Assembly (NCBI RefSeq): GCF_003206615.1 | Contig: NZ_PZJW01000005.1 | Span: 186,001-250,000 of the forward strand | DNA from: Salinicola acroporae | Lineage (GTDB): Bacteria > Pseudomonadota > Gammaproteobacteria > Pseudomonadales > Halomonadaceae | DNA length: 64,000 bases | Direction of reading: 5' to 3' | Shown here: positions 35,214 through 44,690 of the stretch, piece after piece | Layout: each line of letters starts with the position of its first letter | How positions within the stretch are numbered: the stretch's first letter is position 1 | The notes under the pieces: model-generated | Told to the model about the DNA's origin: nothing | Database searches by the model: none | Seen by the model: the letters and a program-made list of their open reading frames with translations, nothing else | Program-made: the position numbers and the translations under genes

Positions 35214-36770
35214 TCATGCCGACTCGCGATTCGACTCCGGAATCGGCCACTGGTAGCGACGCACGACCTCACCTTCCTCCATCGACTCGAGCTTGATCGG
35301 AAACCCCCAGAGCTGGTGCAGATGACGCATCACCGGGAACAGGCTCTGCCCCAGCGGCCGACGCCGGTCCTGCACGTGACGAAGCGTCAATGAACGGTCG
35401 CCGCGGATGTCGGCTTCCCACACCTGGATATTGGGTTCCCGGGCCGACAACGCGTACTGCACGCTCAGCGCCTCGCGGATGCGACGATAACCTCGATCAT
35501 CGTGAATCGCCTCGATCTGCAGGCTGTCGTCACGATCGTCGTCGACCAGGCTGAACAACTTGAGATCGCGAATCACCTTGGGTGACAGGAACTGCTGGAT
35601 GAACGACTCGTCCTTGAAGTTCTGCATCGCGAAATGCAGCGTCTCCAGCCAGTCGCTGCCGGCAATGTCCGGGAACCATTCGCGGTCCTCGTCGGAGGGC
35701 GACTGACAGATGCGCTGAATGTCACTGAACATCGCGAATCCCAGCGCGTAGGGATTGATGCCGTTGAAATAGGGACTGTCGAAACCCGGCTGGCTGACCA
35801 CGGACGTGTGGGACTGAAGGAACTCCAGCATGATGCCTTCATCGATCAGCCCGTCGTCGTACAGGCGATTCATCAGCGTGTAGTGCCAGAAGGTGGCCCA
35901 ACCCTCGTTCATCACCTGGGTCTGGCGCTGCGGATAGAAGTACTGGGCCAGCTTGCGCACGATGCGCACGATCTCGCGCTGCCAGGGCTCCAGCAGTGGT
36001 GCATTCTTCTCCAGGAAATAGAGCAGGTTTTCCTGCGGCTCACTGGGGTAGCGATCGTGTCTGTGCAGCCCCAGGGGATCGTTCTCGAAGTCGTGCGACG
36101 GCGGCTGGACCAGGCCACTGACCGGAGCCGGAATCGTGCTCCAGAGACGGTTGACCTGGGTCTGGAGATAGGCCTCGCGCTCGTCCTGGCGCCGCACCTC
36201 TTCCTCGGCGGAGACCGGCGAGGGGCGCTTGTAGCGGTCGACGCCATAATTCTGCAGCGCATGGCAGGCGTCGAGAAGCTGCTCTACCGCCTCGACGCCA
36301 TGCCGCTCTTCGCACTTGGCAACGTATTTACGGGCGAAAACGAGATAATCGACGATCGCCGAAGCGTCCGTCCACGCACGGAACAGGTAGTTGCCCTTGA
36401 AGAACGAGTTGTGGCCGTAGCAGGCATGGGCGATGACCAGCACCTGCATCATCAGCGAGTTCTCCTCCATCAGGTAGGCGATGCAGGGGTCGGAGTTGAT
36501 CACCAGCTCGTAGGCCAGCCCCATCTGTCCCCGGCGATAGGCCTGCTCCACCGACAGGAACTGCTTGCCGAACGACCAGTGATGGTAGCCGATCGGCATG
36601 CCCACGCTGGCGTAGGCATCCATCATCTGTTCGGAGGTAATGATCTCGATCTGGTTGGGATAGGTATCCAGCCGATACTCCCGCGCCAAGGCGCCAATGG
36701 CATGTTCGTAGGCTTCCAGCGCCTCGAAGTTCCAGTCCGAACCGGTGGCAATGGGCTCGCGTCGCGTCAT
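35214..36770 (-). CDS. ycgB: SpoVR family protein (YcgB)
   Basis: A 518-residue cytoplasmic protein of the SpoVR family, known in Bacillus for spore cortex formation and in proteobacteria as part of a stress gene set with YeaG and YeaH. Motifs seen here include CYGHNSFFKGNYLF, WATFWHY and GINPYALGFAMF. The molecular function is not established. It is last in the order prkA, yeaH, ycgB, 44 bases after yeaH, consistent with one operon. The length is normal. Confidence 0.94.
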   Translation of the reverse strand: MTRREPIATGSDWNFEALEAYEHAIGALAREYRLDTYPNQIEIITSEQMMDAYASVGMPIGYHHWSFGKQFLSVEQAYRRGQMGLAYELVINSDPCIAYLMEENSLMMQVLVIAHACYGHNSFFKGNYLFRAWTDASAIVDYLVFARKYVAKCEERHGVEAVEQLLDACHALQNYGVDRYKRPSPVSAEEEVRRQDEREAYLQTQVNRLWSTIPAPVSGLVQPPSHDFENDPLGLHRHDRYPSEPQENLLYFLEKNAPLLEPWQREIVRIVRKLAQYFYPQRQTQVMNEGWATFWHYTLMNRLYDDGLIDEGIMLEFLQSHTSVVSQPGFDSPYFNGINPYALGFAMFSDIQRICQSPSDEDREWFPDIAGSDWLETLHFAMQNFKDESFIQQFLSPKVIRDLKLFSLVDDDRDDSLQIEAIHDDRGYRRIREALSVQYALSAREPNIQVWEADIRGDRSLTLRHVQDRRRPLGQSLFPVMRHLHQLWGFPIKLESMEEGEVVRRYQWPIPESNRESA

Positions 36771-36814
36771 CGCTCTCTATCTCCTCGCTGCGTTACGTCA
36801 CCAGGCCTTTGCGA

Positions 36815-38095
36815 TCACCCCTTCGCCCGCTGGCGGAAAAGCTCACGGAAAACCGGGTAGATATCTTCCGCCTGGACGATTTGCTGCATGGCGAAGCGCT
36901 CGGGATAGGCCGCCCTGACCGAGTCGTAGGCTTCCCATAGCGCCTGGTGGGCGTGAGGCGTGATCTCCACGTAGGTGAAATACTGCAACTTGCGCATCAG
37001 CGACTCATCGAGCAACTCGAGACAGGTGGACGAGTCGTCGTCCCAGTTGTCGCCATCGCTGGCCTGCGCCACGTAGAGATTCCACTGCTCCGGCGCGTAG
37101 CGCGCCTCGATGATGCTGTCGACCAGGGTCAATGCGCTGGACACGATGGTGCCGCCGGTCTCCCGGGAATAGAAGAACTCTTCCTCGTCGACCTCCTTGG
37201 CCACGGTGTGGTGACGCACGAACACCAGCTCGACCTTCTCGTAATTGCGCTCGAGGAACAGGTAGAGCAGCAGGAAGAAGCGTTTGCCGATGTCCTTATG
37301 CGCCTGGGTCATCGACCCCGAGACATCCATGATGCAGAACATCACCGCCTGATTCGACGGCATTGGCTGATGGGTGAGATGGTTGTAGCGCAGGTCGTAG
37401 GTGTCCAGGAACGGGATCGCCTCGATCCGCTTTTCCAGGCGTTCGATCTCGGATTTCAGCTCGCTGACGCGCGCCGGATTGCGCAGCACCGGATCCTTGC
37501 GCTCCTCGGCGTCGAGCGCTTCCTGGGCCTCGCGCAGGGCGCGCTTCAGCGGCGCCCGCATGCCGATCCGCCGGGCCTGGGCCTCGCGCATCGAGCGCAC
37601 GATATTGATCCGTGCAGGCACCCCCTCTTTGGAAATCCCCGCACGCACCGGTCGCGTTTCTTCCAGGACCTGCAACTGCTTGCGTTCGAGATGCGGCAGT
37701 TCCAGCCCATCGAAGACGAAATCGAGAAACTCCTCCCGGGACAGCGAGAACACGAACTCGTCAACACCCTCGCCCTGATTTCCCGCCTGACCCTCGCCGC
37801 TACCCTGCCCACCGCCGCCACTGGGTCGCCTCAGTCGATCACCCTCGGCGAACTCCCTGTTGCCAGGGCTCACGACCGTCCGCCGACCGCCCGGGCCATG
37901 CTCAAACGAAGGTTCGGAAATATCCTTGGCGGGAATGGAAACTTTCTCGCCGCGCTCCATGTCGGTGATCGAGCGCCGATTCACCGACTCTTCCACGGCC
38001 CGCTTGATGTGGGAACGATAGCGCTGCAGGAACCGCTGACGATTCACGGCACTCTTGTTGCGCGCATTGGGGCGTCGATCGATGAAGTAGCTCAT
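36815..38095 (-). CDS. yeaH: YeaH/YhbH family protein (DUF444, von Willebrand A-like)
   Basis: A 426-residue protein that works with the kinase PrkA/YeaG in stress and starvation survival in enterobacteria. The opening [21 protein letters not shown] is typical. A glycine-rich stretch with [10 protein letters not shown] lies near residue 95. The C-terminal half contains DVSGSM, the MIDAS metal site of a von Willebrand A domain (about 250-400). It follows prkA by about 110 bases on the same strand. Confidence 0.94.
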   Translation of the reverse strand: MSYFIDRRPNARNKSAVNRQRFLQRYRSHIKRAVEESVNRRSITDMERGEKVSIPAKDISEPSFEHGPGGRRTVVSPGNREFAEGDRLRRPSGGGGQGSGEGQAGNQGEGVDEFVFSLSREEFLDFVFDGLELPHLERKQLQVLEETRPVRAGISKEGVPARINIVRSMREAQARRIGMRAPLKRALREAQEALDAEERKDPVLRNPARVSELKSEIERLEKRIEAIPFLDTYDLRYNHLTHQPMPSNQAVMFCIMDVSGSMTQAHKDIGKRFFLLLYLFLERNYEKVELVFVRHHTVAKEVDEEEFFYSRETGGTIVSSALTLVDSIIEARYAPEQWNLYVAQASDGDNWDDDSSTCLELLDESLMRKLQYFTYVEITPHAHQALWEAYDSVRAAYPERFAMQQIVQAEDIYPVFRELFRQRAKG

Positions 38096-38204
38096 GGCAC
38101 CTCCCGCAGACTGACTGCGGCAGCGGCCGCCCGCCTATGGCCCCTGCCCCAAGACACGGAATCCGACCCGCGACTCCGCGCCGCTGACATCGACTCACGA
38201 TCGT

Positions 38205-40127
38205 TCAGTGCGACTTGCGCACCCGCAGATACCACTCCGACAGCAGCCGCACCTGTTTCTCGGTATAGCCGCGCTGCACCATGCGATCGACGAAATCCTC
38301 GTGCTTGCGCTGGTCGGAGGCCGACGCCTTGGCGTTGAACGAGATTACCGGCAGCAGCTCCTCGGTGTTGGCGAACATCTTGTGTTCGATCACCCCGCGA
38401 AGTTTCTCGTACGACTGCCAGCTGGGGTTCATGCCGTTGTTGTGCGCTCGCGCCCGCAGCACGAAGTTGACCACCTCGTGACGAAAATCCTTGGGATTGG
38501 AGATGCCGGCCGGCTTCTCGATCTTCTCGAGATCCTCGTTGAGCGACTGCCGGTCGAACAGCTCGCCGGTCTCGGGATCGCGGTACTCCTGATCCTGAAT
38601 CCAGAAGTCGGCATAGGTCACGTAGCGGTCGAAGATGTTCTGGCCGTACTCGGTGTAGGACTCGAGGTAGGCAGTCTGGATCTCCTTGCCGATGAAATCG
38701 ACATAGCGCGGCGCCAGGTACTCCTTGATGAAACGCAGGTAGCGCTCGTGGGTCTCCTTCGGCAACTGCTCGCGCTCCAGCGCCTGCTCCAGCACGTAGA
38801 GCAGATGCACCGGATTGGCAGCGATCTCATGAGCGTCGAAGTTGAACACCTTGGACAGGATCTTGAACGCGAACCGCGTGGAGAGCCCATTCATGCCCTC
38901 ATCGACGCCGGCGGCGTCACGATACTCCTGAATCGACTTGGCCTTGGGATCGGTGTCCTTCAGGTTCTCGCCGTCGTAGACGCGCATCTTGGAATAGATG
39001 CTCGAATTATCCGGCTCCTTGAGTCGCGAAAGTACCGAGAACTGCGCCAGCATGCGCAAGGTATCCGGCGCGCAGGGTGCCTCGTCGAGCGAGGAGTGCT
39101 CGAGCAGCTTCTGGTAGATCTTGATCTCCTCGGAGACGCGCAGGCAGTAAGGCACCTTGACGATGTAGACGCGGTCGAGGAACGCCTCGTTGTTGCGGTT
39201 GTTACGGAACTGCTGCCATTCGCTCTCGTTGGAGTGGGCCATGATGATGCCGTCGAAGGGGATCGCGCCCATGCCTTCGGTAGGGTTGTAGTTACCTTCC
39301 TGGGTGGCCGTCAGCAGCGGATGCAGCACCTTGATCGGCGCCTTGAACATCTCGACGAACTCCATCAGCCCCTGATTGGCCTTGCACAGGCCGCCGGAGA
39401 AGCTGTAGGCGTCCGGGTCGTCCTGGGAATAGAGCTCCAACTGGCGGATGTCGACCTTGCCCACCAGCGACGAGATGTCCTGATTGTTCTCGTCACCGGG
39501 TTCGGTCTTGGAGACCGCAATCTGGTTGAGACGGGAGGGGTGCAGGCGCACCACCCGGAACCGCGACAGGTCGCCACCATACTCCTTGAGACGCTTTGCC
39601 GCCCAGGGCGACATCGGCCCGCGTAGATGACGCAGCGGGATGCTGTACTCCTTCTCGAGCAGCTCACCATCCTCTTCCGGGGAGAACAGCCCCAGGGGCG
39701 ATTCGTAGACCGGCGAATCCTTGATTGCGTAGAACGGGACACGCTCCATCAGCAGCTTGAGGCGTTCGGCCAGCGACGACTTGCCGCCGCCCACAGGGCC
39801 CAGCAGGTAGAGGATCTGCTTGCGCTCCTCGAGCCCCTGAGCGGCGTGGCGAAAGTAGGCGACGATCTGCTCGATCGCCTCTTCCATGCCGTAGAACTCG
39901 GCGAAGGCGGGATAGCGGCGAATGACCTTGTTGGAGAAGATACGCGACAGGCGGGAGTCCTTGGCCGTGTCGATGGTCTCGGGCTCCCCGATGGCGTTCA
40001 GCATCCGTTCGGCGGCATTGGCGTAGACACGGGGATCCTTCCGGCACAGCTCTAGATATTCCTGCAGGCTCATCTCTTCCTGTTGAACCTGCTCGTAACG
40101 GCTCTGCACGTGATCGAAGATGCTCAT
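38205..40127 (-). CDS. prkA: PrkA serine protein kinase (YeaG)
   Basis: A 640-residue protein with an N-terminal AAA+ module whose Walker A is GPVGGGKSSLAERL (about residue 110), and a C-terminal PrkA domain distantly like protein kinase A. In E. coli YeaG takes part in nitrogen-starvation survival; AAA+ protease activity has been reported for the Bacillus protein, so kinase is a traditional label. It is the first gene of prkA-yeaH-ycgB. CCAGGAGG stands directly before ATG 40127. Its leader contains two hairpins and a sigma-S-like -10 element. Confidence 0.95.
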   Translation of the reverse strand: MSIFDHVQSRYEQVQQEEMSLQEYLELCRKDPRVYANAAERMLNAIGEPETIDTAKDSRLSRIFSNKVIRRYPAFAEFYGMEEAIEQIVAYFRHAAQGLEERKQILYLLGPVGGGKSSLAERLKLLMERVPFYAIKDSPVYESPLGLFSPEEDGELLEKEYSIPLRHLRGPMSPWAAKRLKEYGGDLSRFRVVRLHPSRLNQIAVSKTEPGDENNQDISSLVGKVDIRQLELYSQDDPDAYSFSGGLCKANQGLMEFVEMFKAPIKVLHPLLTATQEGNYNPTEGMGAIPFDGIIMAHSNESEWQQFRNNRNNEAFLDRVYIVKVPYCLRVSEEIKIYQKLLEHSSLDEAPCAPDTLRMLAQFSVLSRLKEPDNSSIYSKMRVYDGENLKDTDPKAKSIQEYRDAAGVDEGMNGLSTRFAFKILSKVFNFDAHEIAANPVHLLYVLEQALEREQLPKETHERYLRFIKEYLAPRYVDFIGKEIQTAYLESYTEYGQNIFDRYVTYADFWIQDQEYRDPETGELFDRQSLNEDLEKIEKPAGISNPKDFRHEVVNFVLRARAHNNGMNPSWQSYEKLRGVIEHKMFANTEELLPVISFNAKASASDQRKHEDFVDRMVQRGYTEKQVRLLSEWYLRVRKSH

Positions 40128-40158
40128 GGAAGCCTCCTGGTCGTGACCCCCAACCGCT

Positions 40159-40174
40159 CAGGGCGAACGCCCTG
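40159..40174 (-). other. Leader hairpin of prkA mRNA
   Basis: CAGGGCG (40159-40165) and CGCCCTG (40168-40174) form a compact stem, which on the minus-strand RNA has a GUUC-type tight loop. It lies in the 5' untranslated region 32-47 bases before the start codon and could affect translation. Confidence 0.55.
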
Positions 40175-40196
40175 CCAGCCGGGCTAGCTGACTATC

Positions 40197-40202
40197 AGCA
40201 TA
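40197..40202 (-). promoter_or_regulatory. Sigma-S-like -10 element of the prkA operon
   Basis: On the minus strand CTATGCT (extended by the C complementary to 40203) is close to the sigma-S-preferred CTATACT. No good -35 is found, which sigma-S promoters tolerate. It would give a leader of about 63 bases. Confidence 0.4.
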
Positions 40203-40224
40203 GACAGATGCACGAAGCGTCGGG

Positions 40225-40245
40225 AAGACTCTTTTTGCGAGTCTT
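40225..40245. other. Stem-loop upstream of the prkA promoter
   Basis: AAGACTC (40225-40231) pairs with GAGTCTT (40239-40245) around TTTTTGC. Plus-strand sequence ends in TT and then C, but no plus-strand gene precedes it, so an operator role is as likely as termination. Confidence 0.4.
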
Positions 40246-40412
40246 TTCAACGCAGCGTCGGAATACACGCTTTAGAACACGCTACCACGATCCGGTTTCG
40301 ATGCACGGGGAATTTGCATCGACAAAATGCGTCGATTCACGCAGGTATCGGTAACTCATAGAAAATCCGGGACAAATTCACTCGCGAATCATCGCGGAGA
40401 CGGCGAGGCCCA

Positions 40413-40441
40413 GCCGGCGCCCGAGGGGGTCGGGCGCCGGC
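40413..40441 (-). terminator. GC-rich hairpin after ltaE (no T-run)
   Basis: Perfect 12-bp stem (40413-40424 with 40430-40441) around GGGGG, six bases past the ltaE stop on the minus strand. It lacks a T-run, so it may pause transcription or protect the 3' end. Confidence 0.5.
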
Positions 40442-40446
40442 GTCCC

Positions 40447-41496
40447 TCAGGGCACCTCGAAGGCGGCGCGGGCATCGGCCAACAGCTGGTCGAGCAGCTC
40501 CGAGGTCGTGTTCCAGGAGCAGACGAAACGCGCCCCGCCGGCGCCGATGAAGGTATAGAACGTCCAGCCCTGGGCGCGCAATTGGGAGATGACCGGCTCC
40601 GGCAGACTCACGAAGACGCTGTTGGCCTGGGTCGGAAACATCAGCGACGCGCCGGGAAGCGATGCCAGGCCGTCGGCGAGATAGCGCGCCATGGCGTTGG
40701 CGTGATCGGCATTGCGCCGCCAGGCGCCGGATTCCAGCAGGCCCAGCCAGGGAGCGGCGATAAAGCGCATCTTGGACGCCAGTTGCCCCGCCTGCTTGCA
40801 GCGATAGGCGAAATCCTCGGCCAGTTCCTTGTTGAAGAACAGGATCGCCTCGCCCATCGGCAAGCCATTCTTGGTGCCGGAAAAGCAGAGTACGTCGACG
40901 CCGGCCTGCCAGGTCAGCTCGGCCGGGGAGGCATCCAGCGCGCTGCAGGCGTTGGCGAAACGCGCCCCATCCATGTGCACGCGCAGATCGTACTTGTCCG
41001 CGACGGTGCGTATCGCCAGCAGCTCCTCGCGGGAATAGACCGTTCCCACTTCGGTGGCCTGAGTGATCGAGACCACCCGCGGCTTGGGGTAGTGGATATC
41101 GTTGCGCTTGACCACGAGGCGCTCGATGCCCTCCGGTGTCAGCTTGCCGTCCTCACCCGGGCTGGTCAGCAACTTGGAGCCGTTGGAGAAAAACTCCGGC
41201 CCACCGCACTCGTCGGTCTCGATATGGGCCAGTTCGTGACAGATCACGCTGTGGTAACTCTGGCCCAGCGCCGCTAGCGAGAGCGAGTTGGCGGCAGTGC
41301 CGTTGAAGACGAAGAAGACGTCGCAGTCGTAATCGAACAGCTCGCGGAAACGGTCCGCAGCGCGATGGGTCCAGGCATCATTGCCGTAGGCGAGATCATC
41401 GCTGGCGTTGGCCCGGATCAGGTAGTCGAGGGCTTCCGGACAGATGCCGGAGGTGTTGTCGCTCGCCAGATAGCGAGGGCTACAATCGGATGTCAT
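40447..41496 (-). CDS. ltaE: Low-specificity L-threonine aldolase
   Basis: A 349-residue PLP enzyme (fold type I) that splits threonine or allo-threonine to glycine and acetaldehyde. The PLP lysine is K209 in FSGTKNG; the aspartate for the pyridine nitrogen lies in HMDGARFAN. I chose ATG 41496 (AAGGA seven bases upstream), which gives the family N-terminus FxSDNTSG-like; the frame is open to 41565. It is transcribed toward prkA but separated by hairpins, so it is probably its own unit. Confidence 0.92.
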   Translation of the reverse strand: MTSDCSPRYLASDNTSGICPEALDYLIRANASDDLAYGNDAWTHRAADRFRELFDYDCDVFFVFNGTAANSLSLAALGQSYHSVICHELAHIETDECGGPEFFSNGSKLLTSPGEDGKLTPEGIERLVVKRNDIHYPKPRVVSITQATEVGTVYSREELLAIRTVADKYDLRVHMDGARFANACSALDASPAELTWQAGVDVLCFSGTKNGLPMGEAILFFNKELAEDFAYRCKQAGQLASKMRFIAAPWLGLLESGAWRRNADHANAMARYLADGLASLPGASLMFPTQANSVFVSLPEPVISQLRAQGWTFYTFIGAGGARFVCSWNTTSELLDQLLADARAAFEVP

Positions 41497-41761
41497 CTGG
41501 GGGTCCTTGTACGATCCCTCCATCGAGAAAAGCGGCTCGGGCCGGTCACGGCGTGCAAAGTCCACATTTTCTGAGGGTCAGGCATGGCGGTCGATTCCAC
41601 GGCGGCCTGAATAACAAGAAGCGCGACCCAGTCGGCGACGGGGTAGCCGTCGCCCGGCTCGCGCTCACTGGTCAACACCCGAGTCTAACATCTGCTCCTG
41701 ACTATCGGCAGCACGAGCCCTCCTCCCTCTCACGCTGACTCAACGCAAACCCGGCTCGCGC

Positions 41762-43786
41762 TCACAAGCTCGCCGCCAGCCGTACTCCCTGGTCGATGGC
41801 CCGCTTGGCGTCGATCTCCATGGCGCGCTCGGCTCCGCCGATGCAGTGAACCCCTATGCCGCTCCCCCGCATCGCCTCGTAGAGTGCCTGCTGCGACTCC
41901 TGACCGGCGCAGATCACGACGGTGTCGACCGCCAGCGAATGGGGCTCGCCATCGACGCTGACATGCAGTCCGGCGTCATCCACCCGGTGGTAGGCGCATC
42001 CCGACAGCATCTCGACCCGACGCGCCCGCAGCGCTGCCCGATGCACCCAGCCGGTGGTGGCTCCCAGACCGGCTCCCGGTTTGGCGGTCTTGCGCTGTAG
42101 CAGCGTGATCTGCCGCGCCACGACAGGCGGCACCCTCGACCTCAGTCCGCCCGCGGTCGATACCGATAGATCCACGCCCCATTCGTCGCACCACCGATCG
42201 ATATCCTGGGCAGGCGCGTCCGAGTGGGAGAGTAGCTCCGCGACATCGAAACCGATCCCGCCGGCACCGATGATCGCGACCCGACGCCCGACACGCTCCG
42301 GGTGCAGGATTGCCATGGGGTAGGAGATCACGCTGGGGTGATCGCTTCCCTCCAGTTCGAGTTCGCGGGGCCTGACGCCGGTGGCGACGACGACCTCGTC
42401 GAAATCCTGCAATTGCTGGATATCGGCATCCACGTTGAGACGCAGCTCCACGCCAAGCAGCCCGAGCCGCGTCGAGAAATAGCGCAGTGTCTCGGCGAAC
42501 TCCTCCTTCCCGGGTATGCGCTGTGCCAACCGGAACTGGCCGCCGATCTCCGGATCACGCTCGAACAGCGTCACCCGATGACCGCGTTCGGCGCAGGCCG
42601 TGGCCGCGGCCAGGCCCGCAGGGCCCGCCCCGACCACCGCGATCCGCTTGGAGGTCGCCGCCGGCGTCAACGTGAGCTCGGTCTCGTGACAGGCGCGCGG
42701 ATTGACCAGGCAGGAGGTCAGCTTGCCCTTGAAGGTGTGGTCGAGACAGGCCTGGTTGCAGGCGATGCAGGTATTGATCTCCTCGACCCGCCCCTGCTCG
42801 GCCTTGGCCACCCATGCCGGGTCGGCCAGAAAGGGGCGCGCCATGGAGACCAGGTCGGCATGCCCCTCGGCCAACACCGTCTCCGCCACCGCCGGCATGT
42901 TGATGCGGTTGGTCGCGATCAACGGTATCGATACCGCCTCGCGCACCGCCCGGCTGACCGGAACGAAAGCGGCACGCGGCACGCTGGTCACGATGGTCGG
43001 CACCCGCGCCTCATGCCAGCCGATGCCGCTGTTGATCACATCCGCACCGGCACGCTCGACCGCCAGCGCCAGCGCTACGATCTCGTCATGGGTACTGCCA
43101 TCCTCGACCAGATCGATCATCGACAGCCGGAAGATCAGCAGGAAGTCCGCGCCGCAGGCCTCGCGGATCCGGCGCACGATCTCGAGCGCGAACCGACTGC
43201 GCTCCCGAGCGTCGCCGCCCCAGGCGTCGTCGCGGTGGTTGGTCCGGCGGCACAGGAACTGATTGATCAGGTAGCCTTCCGACCCCATGACCTCGACGCC
43301 GTCGTATCCCGCGCGCTGTGCCAGCTCGGCACAGCGCACAAAGTCGCCGATCTGGCGCTCGACCTCTTCGCCACTCAGTGCCCGCGGCACGAACCGGTTG
43401 ATCGGCGCGGCGATCGCCGAAGGCGCCACCAGATCCGGAGAGTAGGCATAGCGGCCCGCGTGCAGGATTTGCAGGCAGATGAGGGCCCCTTGCGCGTGGA
43501 CCGCGTCCACCACCGGCCGGTGCTGGTTGGCCTCGGTCTCGTCGGTTAGCCTGGCGGCGCCCTGGAAGACCGCTCCTTCCGCGTTGGGCGCGATGCCGCC
43601 AGTGACGATCAGGCCAACGCCGTGGCGAGCCCGCTCGGCATAGAATGCCGCCAGGCGCTCGAAACCTCCCGGCGCTTCTTCCAGGTTGGTGTGCATCGAC
43701 CCCATCACCAGGCGATTGCGCAGCGTCAGCGAACCTACCCGCAATGGGCGAAAAAGGTTGGGAAAGTGCGTCACGATCGGATCCAC
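41762..43786 (-). CDS. fadH: NADPH-dependent 2,4-dienoyl-CoA reductase FadH
   Basis: A 674-residue flavo-iron-sulfur enzyme needed to oxidise unsaturated fatty acids with double bonds at even positions. An N-terminal old-yellow-enzyme TIM barrel with FMN (about 1-330) is followed by the [4Fe-4S] cysteines in CIACNQACLD and CLVNPRAC (about 335-360) and then by FAD/NADPH Rossmann domains (AVVGAGPAGLAAAT; AIIGAGGIGFDVA). The length is normal. The start is a GTG (43786) with no clear ribosome site, so it may be off by a few codons. Confidence 0.94.
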   Translation of the reverse strand: MDPIVTHFPNLFRPLRVGSLTLRNRLVMGSMHTNLEEAPGGFERLAAFYAERARHGVGLIVTGGIAPNAEGAVFQGAARLTDETEANQHRPVVDAVHAQGALICLQILHAGRYAYSPDLVAPSAIAAPINRFVPRALSGEEVERQIGDFVRCAELAQRAGYDGVEVMGSEGYLINQFLCRRTNHRDDAWGGDARERSRFALEIVRRIREACGADFLLIFRLSMIDLVEDGSTHDEIVALALAVERAGADVINSGIGWHEARVPTIVTSVPRAAFVPVSRAVREAVSIPLIATNRINMPAVAETVLAEGHADLVSMARPFLADPAWVAKAEQGRVEEINTCIACNQACLDHTFKGKLTSCLVNPRACHETELTLTPAATSKRIAVVGAGPAGLAAATACAERGHRVTLFERDPEIGGQFRLAQRIPGKEEFAETLRYFSTRLGLLGVELRLNVDADIQQLQDFDEVVVATGVRPRELELEGSDHPSVISYPMAILHPERVGRRVAIIGAGGIGFDVAELLSHSDAPAQDIDRWCDEWGVDLSVSTAGGLRSRVPPVVARQITLLQRKTAKPGAGLGATTGWVHRAALRARRVEMLSGCAYHRVDDAGLHVSVDGEPHSLAVDTVVICAGQESQQALYEAMRGSGIGVHCIGGAERAMEIDAKRAIDQGVRLAASL

Positions 43787-44039
43787 TCATGTCGGGGCGC
43801 GCACCGCCGGCAGCGGCTTTCAAACGCGCGTATGAACATCAGTGTAACCAAACCACCGTCGAGAGCCATTGCACCAAAGCGGTATTTCCACCACCGGGCA
43901 CCACAACGAGCGAGCAGGAGCGTAACGAAAAACGGGGAAGGCGAAACAGGATGGCGCTAGACAAGCAGAGAGGCTTGTAGCCTGGAGCCGCCATCTGAAA
44001 CGGGGCGGCGCAGAGATGATGATGGAAGCAAGACGTCGA
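43787..44039. other. Gap between the tRNA array and fadH
   Basis: 253 bases without a supported gene. A small stem (AGGCT-TGT-AGCCT near 43971-43983) lies downstream of the last tRNA-Asp and might end the array transcript. The fadH promoter should also lie here. Confidence 0.35.
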
Positions 44040-44116
44040 TGGCGGACCGGACGGGACTCGAACCCGCGACCTCCGGCGTGACAGGCCGGCATTCTAACCA
44101 ACTGAACTACCGGTCC
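44040..44116 (-). tRNA. tRNA-Asp(GTC), copy 1
   Basis: A 77-base tRNA with acceptor GGACCGG/CCGGTCC, discriminator G, anticodon loop CTGTCAC (anticodon GTC) and encoded CCA. Identical in sequence to the other two tRNA-Asp genes in the array. Confidence 0.97.
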
Positions 44117-44120
44117 GCTG

Positions 44121-44197
44121 TGGTGGGTGGTACAGGACTCGAACCTGTGACCCCCAGCATGTGAGGCTGGTGCTCTAACCAGCTGAGCTAACCACCC
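44121..44197 (-). tRNA. tRNA-Val(CAC)
   Basis: A 77-base tRNA with anticodon loop CTCACAT (anticodon CAC), acceptor with GGGTGGT on the coding-strand 5' side, and encoded CCA. It reads GUG. It lies four bases from the adjacent tRNA-Asp. Confidence 0.96.
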
Positions 44198-44225
44198 AGA
44201 CGTCAAACTATACCAGTGCGAAGCG

Positions 44226-44302
44226 TGGCGGACCGGACGGGACTCGAACCCGCGACCTCCGGCGTGACAGGCCGGCATTCTAACCAACTGAACTACCGGT
44301 CC
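44226..44302 (-). tRNA. tRNA-Asp(GTC), copy 2
   Basis: A 77-base tRNA with the same sequence as copy 1, anticodon GTC, CCA encoded. Spacers around it differ, so only the tRNA itself is duplicated. Confidence 0.97.
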
Positions 44303-44406
44303 ACTCGATGCATCGGGGGTTTGAGTCGAAACGCAGACCAACGATACCAACTACGCGACTAGCGGATGACACGGCAAACCTTGCGGCATACCCATGTCGG
44401 CGGAAA

Positions 44407-44483
44407 TGGCGGACCGGACGGGACTCGAACCCGCGACCTCCGGCGTGACAGGCCGGCATTCTAACCAACTGAACTACCGGTCC
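44407..44483 (-). tRNA. tRNA-Asp(GTC), copy 3
   Basis: A 77-base tRNA with the same sequence as copies 1 and 2, anticodon GTC, CCA encoded. Confidence 0.97.
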
Positions 44484-44537
44484 GCATTTTCCAACTACGA
44501 CTTGCAACACGTGAACCCGAGCACTACGAAAACGCAG

Positions 44538-44613
44538 TGGTGGGTGGTACAGGGTTCGAACCTGTGACCCCCAGCTTGTAAGGCTGGTGCTCTCCCAGCT
44601 GAGCTAACCACCC
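44538..44613 (-). tRNA. tRNA-Val(TAC)
   Basis: A 76-base tRNA with anticodon loop CTTACAA (anticodon TAC) and encoded CCA. It is the first gene of the array in the direction of transcription and shares the acceptor stem with tRNA-Val(CAC). Confidence 0.97.
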
Positions 44614-44631
44614 GTGGTCACGTGGCGCTGC

Positions 44632-44659
44632 ATTCTACCTGTGACCGGTTGAAAGTCAA
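44632..44659 (-). promoter_or_regulatory. Sigma-70 promoter of the Val-Asp tRNA array
   Basis: On the minus strand: TTGACT (44654-44659), 16 bases, TAGAAT (44632-44637). Transcription would start near 44625, a dozen bases before tRNA-Val(TAC). Confidence 0.85.
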
Positions 44660-44690
44660 CAGCTTTTCACCCCGCATTTCTCCATCCGGA

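Larger units (their letters stand above)
40128..40446. other. Intergenic region between ltaE and prkA
   Basis: This 319-base gap holds the prkA leader, its -10-like element and two stem-loops (entered separately), plus a 12-bp perfect GC-rich stem at 40413-40441 next to the ltaE stop. I see no gene in it. Confidence 0.5.

Noticed and set aside
40225-40245. Stem-loop as a plus-strand terminator
   Set aside because: No plus-strand gene precedes it; treated as a possible operator or leader element of prkA.
44040-44613. Repeated ~77-base sequences that might look like a repeat array or CRISPR
   Set aside because: They fold as tRNA-Asp and tRNA-Val genes with encoded CCA; spacers are irregular and no cas genes are present.
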